DNA from: Gigaspora rosea
Lineage: Eukaryota; Glomeromycota; Glomeromycetes; Diversisporales; Gigasporaceae
DNA length: 64,000 nt
Assembly (NCBI GenBank): GCA_003550325.1
Contig: QKWP01000142.1
Location: 95,527 to 159,526 of the forward strand
Direction: 5' to 3'
Shown: one piece after another, positions 46,226 through 57,986 of the stretch
Layout: the number at the start of each line of letters is the position of its first letter
Position numbering within the stretch: position 1 is the first letter of the stretch
Notes under the pieces: model-generated
Databases searched by the model: none
What the model saw: the letters and a program-made list of their open reading frames with translations, nothing else
Told to the model about the DNA's origin: nothing
Translations under genes and position numbers: made by a program

Positions 46226-47754
46226 TTAATCATGATCTGGAATTAGATTGCTATAAAATTAGATTCTGCATTTAAAGCGTTCACTATAAGAGGTACAACA
46301 AATACAATATTTTGTTACTAGCAGAATAACCTGTAACCCTGCCGCTGGAATATTTTACGCTAAATTTATATGAATAGTGTTTCAAAATTAGGAGACAGTA
46401 GCATGTTTTAAGAATAAGTAAAAACTTTAAAAATAGAATATTTAAATACCTCTATTTAAAAAACATTAAACTTTAGAGTACTAACAACGAATTTTTGTCC
46501 GACTAATAAGTTTCAGTAAACTTGAATGCAATGTTTGGTGGCTCGGTCCACTAAAAATTGATTTTTATGTTACACGGCATCTGCTGACGTTGAGTTACTG
46601 TGTACCTTATATTTAATTCACATGAACTACATATCTTTCAACTCCCGACCTATAAAAGATACAGGTAAGAACCAATCAGTCTCCCGTTTTACATTTGATG
46701 TTTGGATGCTATTTCCTAGCTCAGTAATATTAATGCGAATATGTGGGACTTTTAACAGATTCTGATTTCCTAGTCTAGCAATTAAAATAGTGCACAACTT
46801 TAGATAAAGATCAATAGTACGAATAGAGATCTTGAGATTTGCTTAGATATGTAATTTGTAGTAACACCCAATCTTTTTATGGATCAAAATAATGTCAATC
46901 AATATTTGAGTCGTATTACTGTATTATCGATTTCTATGTAATGTGATTTATTTAAATGTTACTGAAAATTTTGCAAATACAAAAATCAACTCAGCTGCCT
47001 TTATTACTTAATCAATTTCCACATATTATTATTAAGAGTAATAGTATAATACTATTTAGGAATAATGAAGCATTGCGGCCTTATTTAAGACAATATTTAA
47101 GAACGACTGAAATTGAAGTCAGATTTTTATTCATCTATTTTTATAGTTCAAGTTCTGCGCTTTTTGTTTTTATTTAATGAATAAGATTTCTTTGACAACT
47201 AAATTATTAAAATATAATAATATTATATAAAAATATATACATAATACTCACAAGCCTTTTTAATAATACTATATCATTATGCGAAATTAAAGACCAGAAT
47301 GCTATTTCTTTAGCAGTAAATAGCATGTCTGTTCAATTTAAAATCAAAAAGTTACTATTAACCATTCTCACGATTTTTATTTATTTCTTAAATATTTATG
47401 AAATGATTTCAGAAAATAATTTAGTCTTGATATAATAAATATCTTACTAATAAATTTTTTTTATTTAAACTCGAATTGATTGAATCGATTGCTAACATAC
47501 CTAATAAATGTAGAACAAAAATGTAACATTCGACCAGAATTTTAAAAATGAAAAAAAGTGTAATCAACTTAGCCAATTTAATCATCATTGTGCACTATTA
47601 AAATTTTTGGTTGAATATGAGTTAGTTTGAGAAAGGATACAGCTGCTAGTATCAATTGTTCTTTCTCAATTGGTTAAACGGGCTGAGATGTATATTCGGG
47701 CAATGGACTAGGAAAACTTATCTATGCCATTTTTTAGATTTTTGATAACAACAC
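46226..47754. other. Intergenic, nothing recognised
   Basis: No gene or bounded repeat. The 73-codon ORF at 46956-47177 looks random. Confidence 0.5.
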
Positions 47755-48001
47755 CAGGGAGTAGGATCGATTTTCTGGTCACGTGATCTTCTGACGTCAA
47801 ATAGCCAATTAACAATCAGGGTCAGGTGTAACGTAAAGAAATTCAAAACTTTGCAAAAATCGTATTTATCGCAAGATTTATACTAGTAAAATCGTCTTCC
47901 TGGCCTAACAAAAAAGTTTCCTAGCACAATTTGGCTATATAAATCAATTTTTTTTCTCAAAGACAATTTATGCCGGAAAGTCACGTGACGGAAAATCCCT
48001 G
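47755..48001. mobile_element. MITE with CAGGGA ends and CACGTGA motif
   Basis: CAGGGA then GATTTTCTGGTCACGTGA at the left pairs with GTCACGTGACGGAAAATCCC then TG at the right. Inside are TAGCCAATT, GGTCAGGTGTAA and TTAGGCC-less filler. No exact target duplication. Confidence 0.7.
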
Positions 48002-48059
48002 TCATTAATTTTTAAATTCCGGTTTATACTATGGGCGCCTATGGCGCCCCTGATTTTTT

Positions 48060-49110
48060 CAATTTATCAATGCGGCTGAGTTTGTGTGCATTTGAATTAC
48101 CATGATTTCTACCATAAATTTGTAAAAATTCTCTTACGAAACTTGCTCGCTATTCCAGTGTGTGTTTAAGGTTGAGTTAGCTTCATCGGAATTATCACGA
48201 ATTCTATCATGAGTTACGGTAAACAATTCTGTTACAAAACTTACCTATTATCTCAGCACGTTACTATGGTTGAGCCGATTTGCAATTAAATTGCCGTTAG
48301 TTCTATTGTAAAATGATTTGCTACAGAACTTATTATCGCTCTTTTCAATTTGGTTGGATTTGATCAGTTTACAAGCTCAGTGAGTCCAATGATCACGGTA
48401 CATATAATGTTACATTTTTCAGATCCCATTTCTATATTAAATATAATAAAAAATACCAAAAAGTAATGAAATGGATTCTGAAAATATAACGAGTTTAGGT
48501 AATTGCTTGTATTGTAATTGTAGAACTCACGAAGCTCGTAAAAAACAATCATATAGTGATTAAATTAAACTAAATCGAAAAGAACGATAATGCAAAATAC
48601 AATGTTTAAAGTTGGTTTGCATTGCTATTACCATGATTTTCATCAAGAGTTACGGTAAACCATTCTTTTTTGAAATTATTTGCTATTTCGGTGACCACTG
48701 TATGTAATTTAAAGTTGTGTAAGGTTTGTTTTTGCATACAATTTTCATGATCTCTAATGAGTTACATAAGAAAATTTTGTAACACTTGCCTGCTATTCTG
48801 GAGACCACAATGTGGTCGAGTTAGTTGCATTTTGATTTTTGTGGGGCTAAATTTGAATTAGTCGAAGTTTTTAGTTTGCATTGGTGAGCTACTATAAAAC
48901 TATTCTGTTAATGAGAGTTAGCTTGTATTAGAATCATTGTGAATTACTATAAAAAATTCTGTTATAAACCTTTTCGACGCATAATACATATTTAATGTTG
49001 AGTCTGTATTATGAATTACTGTAAGGTTGTGTTAGCTTGCGTTGAAATTTATTATGATTTCTACCGTGAAATACTATAAAAATTCAGTTAACCTTACTAT
49101 TTTAACGATA
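48060..49110. repeat. Degenerate minisatellite, about 110-bp units
   Basis: Elements in fixed order (GTTGAGTTAGCTTGCAT, then ATGATTTCTACCATGA, then ATTCTGTTACAAAACTTGCC, then TATTCCAG) recur some eight times with heavy drift. No stable reading frame. Confidence 0.65.
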
Positions 49111-49249
49111 CACAGCATGCGACTCACAAATGCATGTTATGATATTAAGGTTATCTATATATCAGTTAATCTAACATCCACAAAATACGCATAACGGACG
49201 AAAACTGGTCGTTCCTGTATTCTTGATTTTTGCATTTCAATTTTCACGC

Positions 49250-49281
49250 TTTTTTTTTTTTTTTTTTNTTTTTTTTTTTTT
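49250..49281. repeat. Poly-T tract with one unresolved base
   Basis: 31 T residues with an N at 49268; an assembly-uncertain homopolymer. Confidence 0.95.
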
Positions 49282-49748
49282 GATTATTAATTCATCGATT
49301 ACAAATTATGACACATAAGTCATGCATAATTACAGTTACCGATTATCATAATCCTTATAAAGTTAGCTGATTTAAATTTTATGAGTTTATGCACATATAT
49401 GCAAGACTGTCCAATCAGATAGTTTAAAGGGGACATTTGCACACGGGCATCATTTTATAATTAAAAAAAAAAAAAAAAAATTTAAAAAAAAAAGGATGGA
49501 TTTTTTTCAATTTTTACCCTACGTTAATATAATAATTTATCTAAATATTTTAACATGAATGTAAACCAATTTTTTAACGTCATGTTATTTAAAACCAAAG
49601 ATTGATGACACAAAGATTGGATCAGTGTTTCATAATCACATGACATTGTTTATTCATAAAAAATAAACAAAAAATTCAGACAAATAATCGCCATTTTCTC
49701 AAAATGAGGGACGCCTAAAGCGGAGTAGATTCGTATAAAACATATTTA

Positions 49749-50134
49749 GGCTGCGTAAAGTTGATTTTTCGTTTTACATTGCATGGATTTCAAAATTCGG
49801 GACTGACAGACGGATTTGTTTTTTTACTTTACTGCAAATCGAATAATGTTCACATTTAAGGTATATACAAGGTTAATTTTTCATTTTGAACAACAAGGAA
49901 TCAAAAAATTGGGCCGGCAGTCATATATTACCTGTCAGTCCTATCGGATAATTACGGGACATTAAGGTCTTCCTCGGGTGACACCGGATGAAAATAGCGG
50001 GAAAAAATAGATGTCAAAAATCGAACAATTAGCACAATTGGGATCTAAAAAATAAAAAATAAAAATACAAATCGAAAAAATTGAAAAAATGGGACGGCGC
50101 GTAATGCAAAACGAAAATCAACTTTGCGTGGCCT
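49749..50134. mobile_element. TA-flanked MITE of the AGGCCACGCAAAG family
   Basis: GGCTGCGTAAAGTTGATTTT at the left and AAAATCAACTTTGCGTGGCC at the right, next to TA. Internal order is inverted relative to 35397 (ATTACGGGACATTAAGGTC before CACAATTGGGATC). Confidence 0.78.
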
Positions 50135-50232
50135 TAAGTTCAAACCTTAAAATATTTTTGAATTTAGTAATTGTTGGACGTTTTGATGAATCTTCATTCA
50201 TACATAGTTCGACTAATTTGACATAGCACATT

Positions 50233-50698
50233 GGGGTGTGCGGCGTACTATGTAAATCAAAACTATATGTGGTTGTATAATAAACTTTATTAATAAAGAT
50301 TTTTAGATATATAGATGATAATTAAGAAAAAAATATAGAATTAAAATTTTTTCATAATTAAATGAAAAATGGCTCTATAACTTTCTTTGTAGAGACGTAA
50401 TGCTGGTCTATGCCAAATTTTATCTGAAACTATCAAGCTGTTAGAGCTGTGCATCAATTGCAATAATTATATATATATATATTTTTTTTTTCTTAAAAAA
50501 AAAAAGCTTAATTTAATTTCTTTTTAAAGAAATGGCTCTATAACTTAGTTTGCAAAGTAATAAGGTCTGTGCAAAATTTTATCTAAAACTATCGAACCGT
50601 TTGAGCTGTGCATCTATTTAAAAGTTTTAAAATCTTCATTAATAGATTTTATTATATAACCACATATAGGTTTGATTTATATAGTACCTCACACCCCA
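50233..50698. mobile_element. MULE-like MITE, 9-bp duplication ATAGCACAT
   Basis: Inverted ends of about 62 bp, beginning TGGGGTGTG and ending CACACCCCA, with ACTATATGTGGTTGTATAAT and its inverse. They are flanked by ATAGCACAT at 50224-50232 and 50699-50707. Long ends plus a 9-bp duplication are Mutator-like. The interior has two direct copies of ATGGCTCTATAACTT. Confidence 0.88.
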
Positions 50699-51260
50699 AT
50701 AGCACATGGAATTTCTGGAGCAAGTTTCAGTTTAATATTTTCAATATTAGGAGTTTTGTCAAAAGCTGTTTTTAGCTTTAATTAAAAACCAATTGCAAAA
50801 GCAAATTATTAACTATAAAATTATTTATATTATGGAAAATAAATAAATTTCCCAGTTCCTTAGTCTAAAGTCACATGCGTTTGTCTTTTTGAATGATTTT
50901 AGTTCAACGATAATACCATTCACATTAGCGCGATATATAGTTGAGGATCCACCCTTTTTATATCCTTTATATCACTGAATTCTTCATATGGTATTTTCTA
51001 CTCGTCATAAGGCATTTGCAGCTACACTTTAATACACAAATAAAAAAATCCAAATAATGCAAGTCATTTGTGTTATAGTGACCTCTTGATATAGTGAAGA
51101 CTAATCAGAATCTTAATGCAGTGAAATAGAGGGGAAAAAAATAGAAAAGAACAGGGAAAAAGTGAACTTATAAATTCCAAAATATAGAACGCTCACTATT
51201 TATATTTATGATCGCAATTGTGTATTTAAAAGTACAGTTGTTATAGACCCAAATCAAAAG

Positions 51261-51570
51261 AGTGTGGAGTTTGTTCGGTTCTCTTGGAATTTTGTTTATT
51301 TATACAAAGAGACGTTTTTATATATATTATGAATTGCACCGCAATTATCCTAATTATTCTAATCGTCTAACGTTAAATAGTATTATATATTGTTGTAAAA
51401 CTACGACCAACAAAGAGTGGATTAGACAAATTTGGTCGATATTATTAATAAAATTATTAAATGTGGAGATTGCTCGGTTCTCTTAAAATTTTTGTTTATT
51501 TATTTAATATGACTTTTTTACATGCCTATGAAATAGCACCTCGATTATCCAAATTATTCTAATCGCTCTA
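51261..51570. repeat. Direct duplication about 200 bp apart
   Basis: GTGTGGAGTTTGTTCGGTTC to CTAATCGTCTAA is repeated at 51462-51570 with moderate change. The 74-codon ORF covering the first copy is not a gene. Confidence 0.65.
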
Positions 51571-51699
51571 AATTTAACTTAATACTGATTTAAAAATTAC
51601 TTTCACTTTTTTCTACCACTATGCCCATAAAGTACAGGAACGCAATGCATATTAAGTACGTGATCAGTATAATAACACATGACGAATGCAGTTTTTATA

Positions 51700-51950
51700 C
51701 TCCTTGCATTAATCGGATTTTAATTTTTAGATATTTAATAAACTCCGACATAATATTTTTGGTGTTTTGAAAACTCCAAAAAGATTTTTGGTATTTGATA
51801 AATCTGTTAAAGGAATTTCAAGTAAATTAGACAAATTTTTTTTTTGAAAACTCCTTCAAAAGATTTTAGATGTTTAATAAACTCTGCTAAAAGGTTTTAG
51901 CTGTCTAATAAACTCTGTTTAAGTAAATTGGTTAGATTTGGCGTTTGATA
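51700..51950. repeat. Degenerate AATAAACTCTGCTAAAAG repeats
   Basis: Some six units of about 37 bp with TTTAATAAACTC cores. Continues briefly after the MITE at 51952-52130. Confidence 0.6.
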
Positions 51951-51951
51951 A

Positions 51952-52130
51952 TGTCGTGCCTGAAGTTTGCATTGGCTTGAAATTAAACTTCAAGCATTTG
52001 AAGTTACACTTACCTAAAATTACCTGCTAACGCGTGCAAGACGACCTAATTCCAGGGACTAATTTCAATCAAGTGTAATTTCAGACACCTAAAGTTATAA
52101 CTTTAGGCAGTGTCAATTTCAGGAACGACA
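51952..52130. mobile_element. 179-bp MITE with TGTCGTGCCTGAA ends
   Basis: TGTCGTGCCTGAA and TTCAGGAACGACA bound it. The interior holds CTGAAGTT/AACTTCA and CCTAAAGTT/AACTTTAGG motifs on both strands. It interrupts the AATAAACTCTGC repeats. Target duplication unclear. Confidence 0.7.
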
Positions 52131-52430
52131 ATAATATTGATAAACTCTGCCAAATAAACTAGAAAATTGAACGCAGGCGAATTTGTCGCACAGTTTCAAT
52201 TCGATATAGCAGAAAGTTAAATTTTAAATGATAAAGAAACCATGAATAATTTCAAAATAAATAAATAAATAAATAAACGAAATAAATCTTAACTTTATAT
52301 AGTATTTCAAACTTAAGATGCCTGACAAATGACGAAACTTTCGTCACTGACAAATGACAAAACCATTCGTCAATCAATTTCTGAATGACGAATTGACGAA
52401 TCACGAAACCTATGATGAATGACGAAACCA

Positions 52431-53776
52431 TGATGGTAAATGACTTGAAATGACCCAAATGACCCAAGTGACTAGCGACGAGTCATTGGGTTATTTCAAA
52501 ACCAAATTACCTGTTATGATCATTTGAAATATCTATAATTTATTATTAAAAATACGGTTAATCAGATATTTATTAATTATATAGATGATTAAGGTAATAA
52601 TTAATCTTTAAAAACTCGCGCACCATTAGGTCGCAGGTCAGTATAACAAATCTGATTCCATATTTAGGGATCAAAATAAAAAGATTTATGCAGGGACGAT
52701 GATTTTCTTTGGTGATGTTTATTTATTTTAAAAATAAATAAATTTACCACAGAAAATCATCGGCTCTGCTATGGCTTAATGATCTTTCACATAACTGTGA
52801 AAGATAAGTACAACTATATTAATACAGTTATAATTTATAGTTAATACGACTAATTGTTTTTCTATTATTTAGGAAAATTAATTTCAAATCGGTATGTAAA
52901 TAAACTTTTTAGTGTTAAAAATTTAAAATCTTCATTAGCTTTGTTAAGCTACTAAGACGTTCAAAACTTTTGCAATTTTTTAATACGAAATATAAATTCT
53001 ATTACATTTTATTGAATTATTGAAGGCAAAAGAAATAGGATCATATATTTCATATTTCAATTGCAAATAGAGGTTTATTTTTTAATTTGATTAATGGTGT
53101 TTCAAAATTAATTAAGTGTGCTTTGCGAAAATAAGTAGGAATTTTTGAATACCATCATATGGGCTAGGATGTTTGATAGTGAGTGATATGATAGAATAGA
53201 GTTTGGAACTGATTTCAAAATCTATATTTATTATATATATATGACGTTATTCTTGATTATTTAATAATCAAAATCGTCAAGAAAAAATTAAATTATTCAT
53301 AATTATTTATAAGCGGTGTCATAAGAGTTTCATAAGCATTACATAACAAAAAAATCAATCAACCAATCAAATACAATCGTCAATCGTATAATATGTTAAA
53401 TTTTTTTTTTTAATTCCGGAAATTGTGCAATATCACATCAACGATATCAATTATTGGATCAAATTTTATAAACTATTATCACTTAATTTTTACTCATCAC
53501 TTAGATTAAAAAATTTAACTCATATAATTTTTATTGTTGAATTATAATAAAATGTTTCGAATCATGCCAAATTCGAAATCGTAACACAGGTTTTTCGTGC
53601 CCAATAGTAAGTTAACTCAATATGCGAGATGACCTAATGACCCTAATGACCTTAGCCATTTGGAAATGACCACGGACATTTGGTCACGAGTCATTTTCAA
53701 ATGACGAATGACCCCAAATGACCGGTCATTTTGAGGTCATCTGAAAATTGGCAAATGACCGGATCATTTACCATCA
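52431..53776. mobile_element. Inner element with TGATGGTAAATGA ends
   Basis: TGATGGTAAATGA and TCATTTACCATCA invert each other. Both subterminal zones are crowded with AATGACC/GGTCATT. The 1.1-kb middle is plain AT-rich DNA with no gene. No transposase. Confidence 0.6.
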
Positions 53777-53846
53777 CTGATGACAAACCCGTGATGATTA
53801 ATGATGCATGAGAAAATCTTTCTTTTCTTTTATAATGGAAAAATTG

Positions 53847-53849
<3 letters not shown>

Positions 53850-53888
<39 letters not shown>
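53850..53888. repeat. (TA)n microsatellite
   Basis: About 19 TA dinucleotides. Confidence 0.95.
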
Positions 53889-53891
<3 letters not shown>

Positions 53892-54154
53892 TTTCCTTAT
53901 TTACCATTTCTATTTTTATATCAAGTATTTTATCCTTTTTTATGAAATACATTCGATATTACCCGTTTAAGGTGTTGTTCACCCGATGGGTCTTATGAAG
54001 AAAAAACTACCGATACAAAAAAAAATACTTTACCTTTAACACTTAAGAAGACATGTCATAAATGTATATTATAGTGTAATTTTTATTTTTCTGTAATAAT
54101 AGTAGCTTATCAATGGCTTCGTCAATCGTGTTAATCGTCAACAGTTTTGTCAGG

Positions 54155-56207
54155 TATGTTATTTGACTAAATCTTTCGTCAAGAATCTTTAGACTAATTC
54201 CATCTGCATTTACTGATGCGGATACATTTTGTATTATTCATATATAATAACGAGTATGAACATTTTTGACTTGTTTATAATTTATAACCTTAATAGATTA
54301 ATTACAGGAATCGCATATGCTCTAAAAGGTGATTACATGCAATTTCACTTAATTAATAATATAATTTGTCCGAACTGTTTTCTATTTATTTTAATTCAAA
54401 TAACCATTCAAGACCTTTCTTTCATTTATGAAAGTTCCGATATCACTATTATAACAGCAGTAAATATTATAATATGCAAGACATTTTCTTTATTTCATCT
54501 GTAAAAGTATTAACATTTTTGGTACAATATCTTGTTCGCAAATTTTAAGTCTAAATGAATCAAATAAATGTAAATGATTTTTAATAATGTTAAATAACTG
54601 AAATCATAGCAATTACAAAAATAATTGTTTCAACTTAGATCGTTTCCCAACTAATTTTAAGACGCTACCATGCGAAGAGAGATTAATCGAATATTGATTT
54701 TTTTTAAATAAAAAAAGATTATCTTATTTTAAAACTCGCAATAGATTATTTTAGAATTATAAAATTATCTATATGTATTAAGGGGTTTCAGACCTAAGGT
54801 TCAGGATTCTGATTTCGAATTAAACCAATGATGTATTTATTTTAAAATCAATGATCTATAATCCTATTTATTTTTATTTGTAAGCTTATTTATATAATAA
54901 TGAATTCTTTACGCTCGTAAATTTTCTTTTGAAATTCTATCTCAGGATAACTCCTATTTCATTTTCTGATTTCGAAGTTTCTAAACAGAAATAGGGCTTT
55001 TCGAACTCCTACTTATTTTCAAAATAAGTTAACTCTGGAACCCAACCCCTATTAATTTTAAAGTATTAATTTAAATTATAAATAAAAATTTGTTTATTAT
55101 AATATCATTTATTTAAAATTAGAATACACGTGTACTTCCAAAATAATATTTAAAATAGTTCTAAATTTTTTTTATTTTATAAAGTTAATATTTTATTAAA
55201 TTTATTATGTTTAGAATTTTCTTTCTCTGATAATAATCAAGTATTATTTCAGTATAAAAATAGAACCAAAAAATTTAACGAGAAAATAAACCACAAGTTT
55301 TATTGTAAATGGGAATTTATATAAAAAAACTCAAATAAGAAATAGATAAAAACATTTAAAAGATTGTATTAAAAGCTAAATACTTGCCAAATGCTTACAA
55401 TTGAAACTTGTAAACTGGTTTTTCGTTGCAACAAGACTTAGTTTCAGCAATTGTGATATGAATTACGTACGTACGCATATAATCCAAGTGATCAATGTTC
55501 TCTTGTCGTTTGGGGAATATAAATACAATACAGTACAGAACGTACATACATATGTCCGTATATACGTACAGTATGCATGTTTAAAATGCTGTCAAAACAA
55601 TTAGAAAATTGATAATGGTCTGCTTTGATATAGTTATTTAGTACAATAACTGTAAAAAAAACCGTAATGCTAATAATAGTAACATATAAGTTGTGTAACA
55701 TTTGAGATGTCATGAGTAACCATGACCGGCTTTTTTATTTTCGAATATCGTAAATTCACGTGATATTATTTATCGCTAACCAACCAATCACATGAATTTG
55801 TTAAGCACTGTCCAAGAATTTTCGTTTTTTATTTAAAAATAGATTTTTTCATATTTCATTGAGCATTATGTGTAAATTTATGTAAATTTATGTACAATTT
55901 CAATTAGCTCATATAAAACAATGTGACACAAACAATATGCATGTTTTTTAACAAAACAAGATACGTCATACAGAAGTTATGTAATTTTAATCTCCTTGAT
56001 TGGTGCATCTTAGTTATAATAAAGCCGCTCCCAAAGAATAAATACCATGATATTTAGCGCACACCGTTCTAAAAACTTTTTTTTTTAAAATAAAAAAAAA
56101 AATCATATAAAACAAATTCATATAAAATTATCATAAATCCTATTCTTTGAAGATAGAAATAAAATTAAATTTACAGTCTAATTATCGTTACATATAAACC
56201 ATAAAGC
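54155..56207. other. Intergenic region
   Basis: No supported gene. ACGTACGTACG at 55464-55474 and GTATATACGTACAGTATG at 55557-55574 belong to the recurrent ACGT palindromes. A weak inverted pair AAATTCACGTGA / TCACATGAATTTG at 55750-55800 resembles the ends of the CACGTGA MITEs. Confidence 0.5.
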
Positions 56208-56612
56208 ATGAACTCAAATACTAGAAGTCTTAATCCAACAATCCAGATCGAAAAATCCAATACATATACTTCTTCAATCGCCACTGACATAGACAGTAGT
56301 CTAACGCACAATAAGCACAAGAACAGCAGACTACTAAATTACAGTCGACAAATTCAAGCAGATGATGATGATGATGATGAATTTGATACGCCCGTTAATA
56401 TTTATCGTGAACATAAAAATCATTTAGAACAAGATAAAAGAGTTCGTAAAGAATTGGATACTCAAATACTTGATGACCTTTATGAACCTATTCAAAATAC
56501 TTTTATGCATAATTCAAAATTTTTAACGTCGAAAAGTGTTCTTATTTCTTCTGGTGACAACGGAAATTTTATGACTGGTATATGGAATTGTAATTATAAT
56601 GGAATATGTTAA
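56208..56612 (+). CDS. Hypothetical Asp-rich soluble protein, 134 aa
   Basis: A single-exon frame with hydrophilic, protein-like composition: Ser/Thr/Asn-rich start, ADDDDDDEF acidic run at about residues 51-59, then a charged helical stretch (EHKNHLEQDKRVRKELDTQI) and a mixed tail. No signal peptide, membrane segment or known motif. Its low hydrophobicity is unusual for a random AT-rich ORF, which argues for a real gene or exon. The ATG is preceded by AACCATAAAGC. I do not recognise it. Confidence 0.5.
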   Translation: MNSNTRSLNPTIQIEKSNTYTSSIATDIDSSLTHNKHKNSRLLNYSRQIQADDDDDDEFDTPVNIYREHKNHLEQDKRVRKELDTQILDDLYEPIQNTFMHNSKFLTSKSVLISSGDNGNFMTGIWNCNYNGIC

Positions 56613-56860
56613 AAAGAAACTTTTTCAGCAAAATCGAACTAAATTAAAATTAATTATATTAGTCTTAATAATAACTTCAAATTTAATCCTATATGTATTT
56701 AATAAATTTAATATGTATTTATAAGAGTCTAATATGTTGTATATATTAATGCCAAGCATAGATATGTTATAATAATATTATAATCTGCATTCTGGACATT
56801 TATATTATTCGCATAATTACTGTATTCATTATTTTATAACTGATATTTTAAATAAATAGA

Positions 56861-56950
56861 TGAAACATTAAAATAAAAAAAGGAATCTTTTGAAACATTA
56901 AAATAAAAAAAGGAATCTTTTGAAACATTAAAATAAAAAAAGGAATCTTT
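56861..56950. repeat. Perfect tandem triplication, 3 x 30 bp
   Basis: The unit starting TGAAACATTAAAATAAAAAA and ending AGGAATCTTT occurs three times without change, so it is recent. It lies 250 bp after the hypothetical gene. Confidence 0.95.
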
Positions 56951-57601
56951 TTATTAATTGGTTCTTTAATCGTCGGTCAATTAATAAGCGTCAACCTCAA
57001 TCACTGCTTGACTTTGATAATTGTTCCTTGTTTATTGTAAAGAAAAGCTCTAGTAAAATAAACCTTACTACTAATTCTTATTGTTATTGTTATTCGTATG
57101 ATTTATTGTTTTAGGCCGTTTAAAGTTGAATAGTTGGTTAACATCACCCCCCCTCACGATCATCTGTTCCCGAAATTAAACAAGCCAATAACAATACAGG
57201 AAAATTGACAATTATCATGTGATTAAAAAATTGACCATAAGTGGATTCGAAATTTTATATAAAACCACCGGTTTGGGGTTAATTTTATCATATGTACACC
57301 CTAACCATTGTTGTTTGTTTTCCCGACAGATAGTTCCCGCCAGCTCATTTTTCCAACACTATATCCCCGACAGAATGTTTCACCTACAGCATTTTTCGTT
57401 GACAGAATCTTTCCTCGACATACCATGTTTTCGACATCCCATTTCCTTGACAGGACATATTTTACTAACATGATGTATTTCAGAAAGAATAATTTTCCGA
57501 CATGACATATTTCCGATATCTTTTTCTGACAAGATCTTTCCCCTATAAGAAATTTCGTTTAAAAATAATTATTGGGTAGTTTCAAGAATAATGATATATT
57601 C

Positions 57602-57751
57602 GTGGTAATCACATCACATGATTAAGCACTCGGCCTAATTAGGGTTAGGGTTAGGGTTAGATGATAGTATAATTTAGGATAATTTAGGCCGAGTTGTTAG
57701 TGCTAGTAAACAAAGACGTAGTTGCATGATTACACGTGATGTGATGATCAC
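57602..57751. mobile_element. Inner MITE with GTAATCACATCAC ends
   Basis: GTGGTAATCACATCACATG at the left pairs with CACGTGATGTGATGATCAC at the right. The middle holds CGGCCTAATT, three and a half TTAGGG units (57639-57660), then AATTTAGGCCG. Inserted in the palindrome at 57320-57965. Confidence 0.65.
57639..57660. repeat. Short interstitial (TTAGGG)n run
   Basis: Three full TTAGGG units plus TTAG, inside the MITE at 57602-57751. Too short and too internal to be a telomere. Confidence 0.9.
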
Positions 57752-57986
57752 TGGGTTTATCGTTCTTGTCGGAAAAAGTGCATTCAATAAAACTTAGTGT
57801 CGGGGAAAAGTCAAATTAGAAATATGTCATGTCAGATAAATGTCTTGTCGAAATTATGAGATGTCAAGGAAAGGGGATGTCGAAAACATGGTATGTCGAG
57901 GAGATGAAACACTCTGTCGGGAATATAGTGTCGAAAAATGAGCAGCGCGGAACTAACTTTCGGGGAATCATACCGTAATCGTCGGA

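Larger units (their letters stand above)
52321..54154. mobile_element. Outer element with CCTGACAAA ends, carrying an insert
   Basis: CCTGACAAATGACGAAAC at the left and GTTTTGTCAGG at the right, with CGTCAATC and ATGACGAA motifs near both ends. The middle (52431-53776) is a second element. Boundaries are less certain than for the exact-duplication elements. Confidence 0.45.
57320..57965. mobile_element. Palindromic element of TGTCGRG motifs with an insert
   Basis: The left half (TTCCCGACAGATAGTTCCCG and ACCATGTTTTCGACATCCC) is inverted in the right half (GGGATGTCGAAAACATGGT and GCGGAACTAACTTTCGGGG). Degenerate CGACA/TGTCG units fill both arms. A second element (57602-57751) sits near the centre. 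The overlapping ORFs are artefacts of the repeats. Confidence 0.7.

Noticed and set aside
48364..48552. ORF in the minisatellite region
   Set aside because: Random-looking composition and inside degenerate repeats.
57308..57505. ORFs rich in Phe, Pro and Arg over the TGTCG palindrome
   Set aside because: Product of repeated CGACA words; the inverse half gives unrelated frames.
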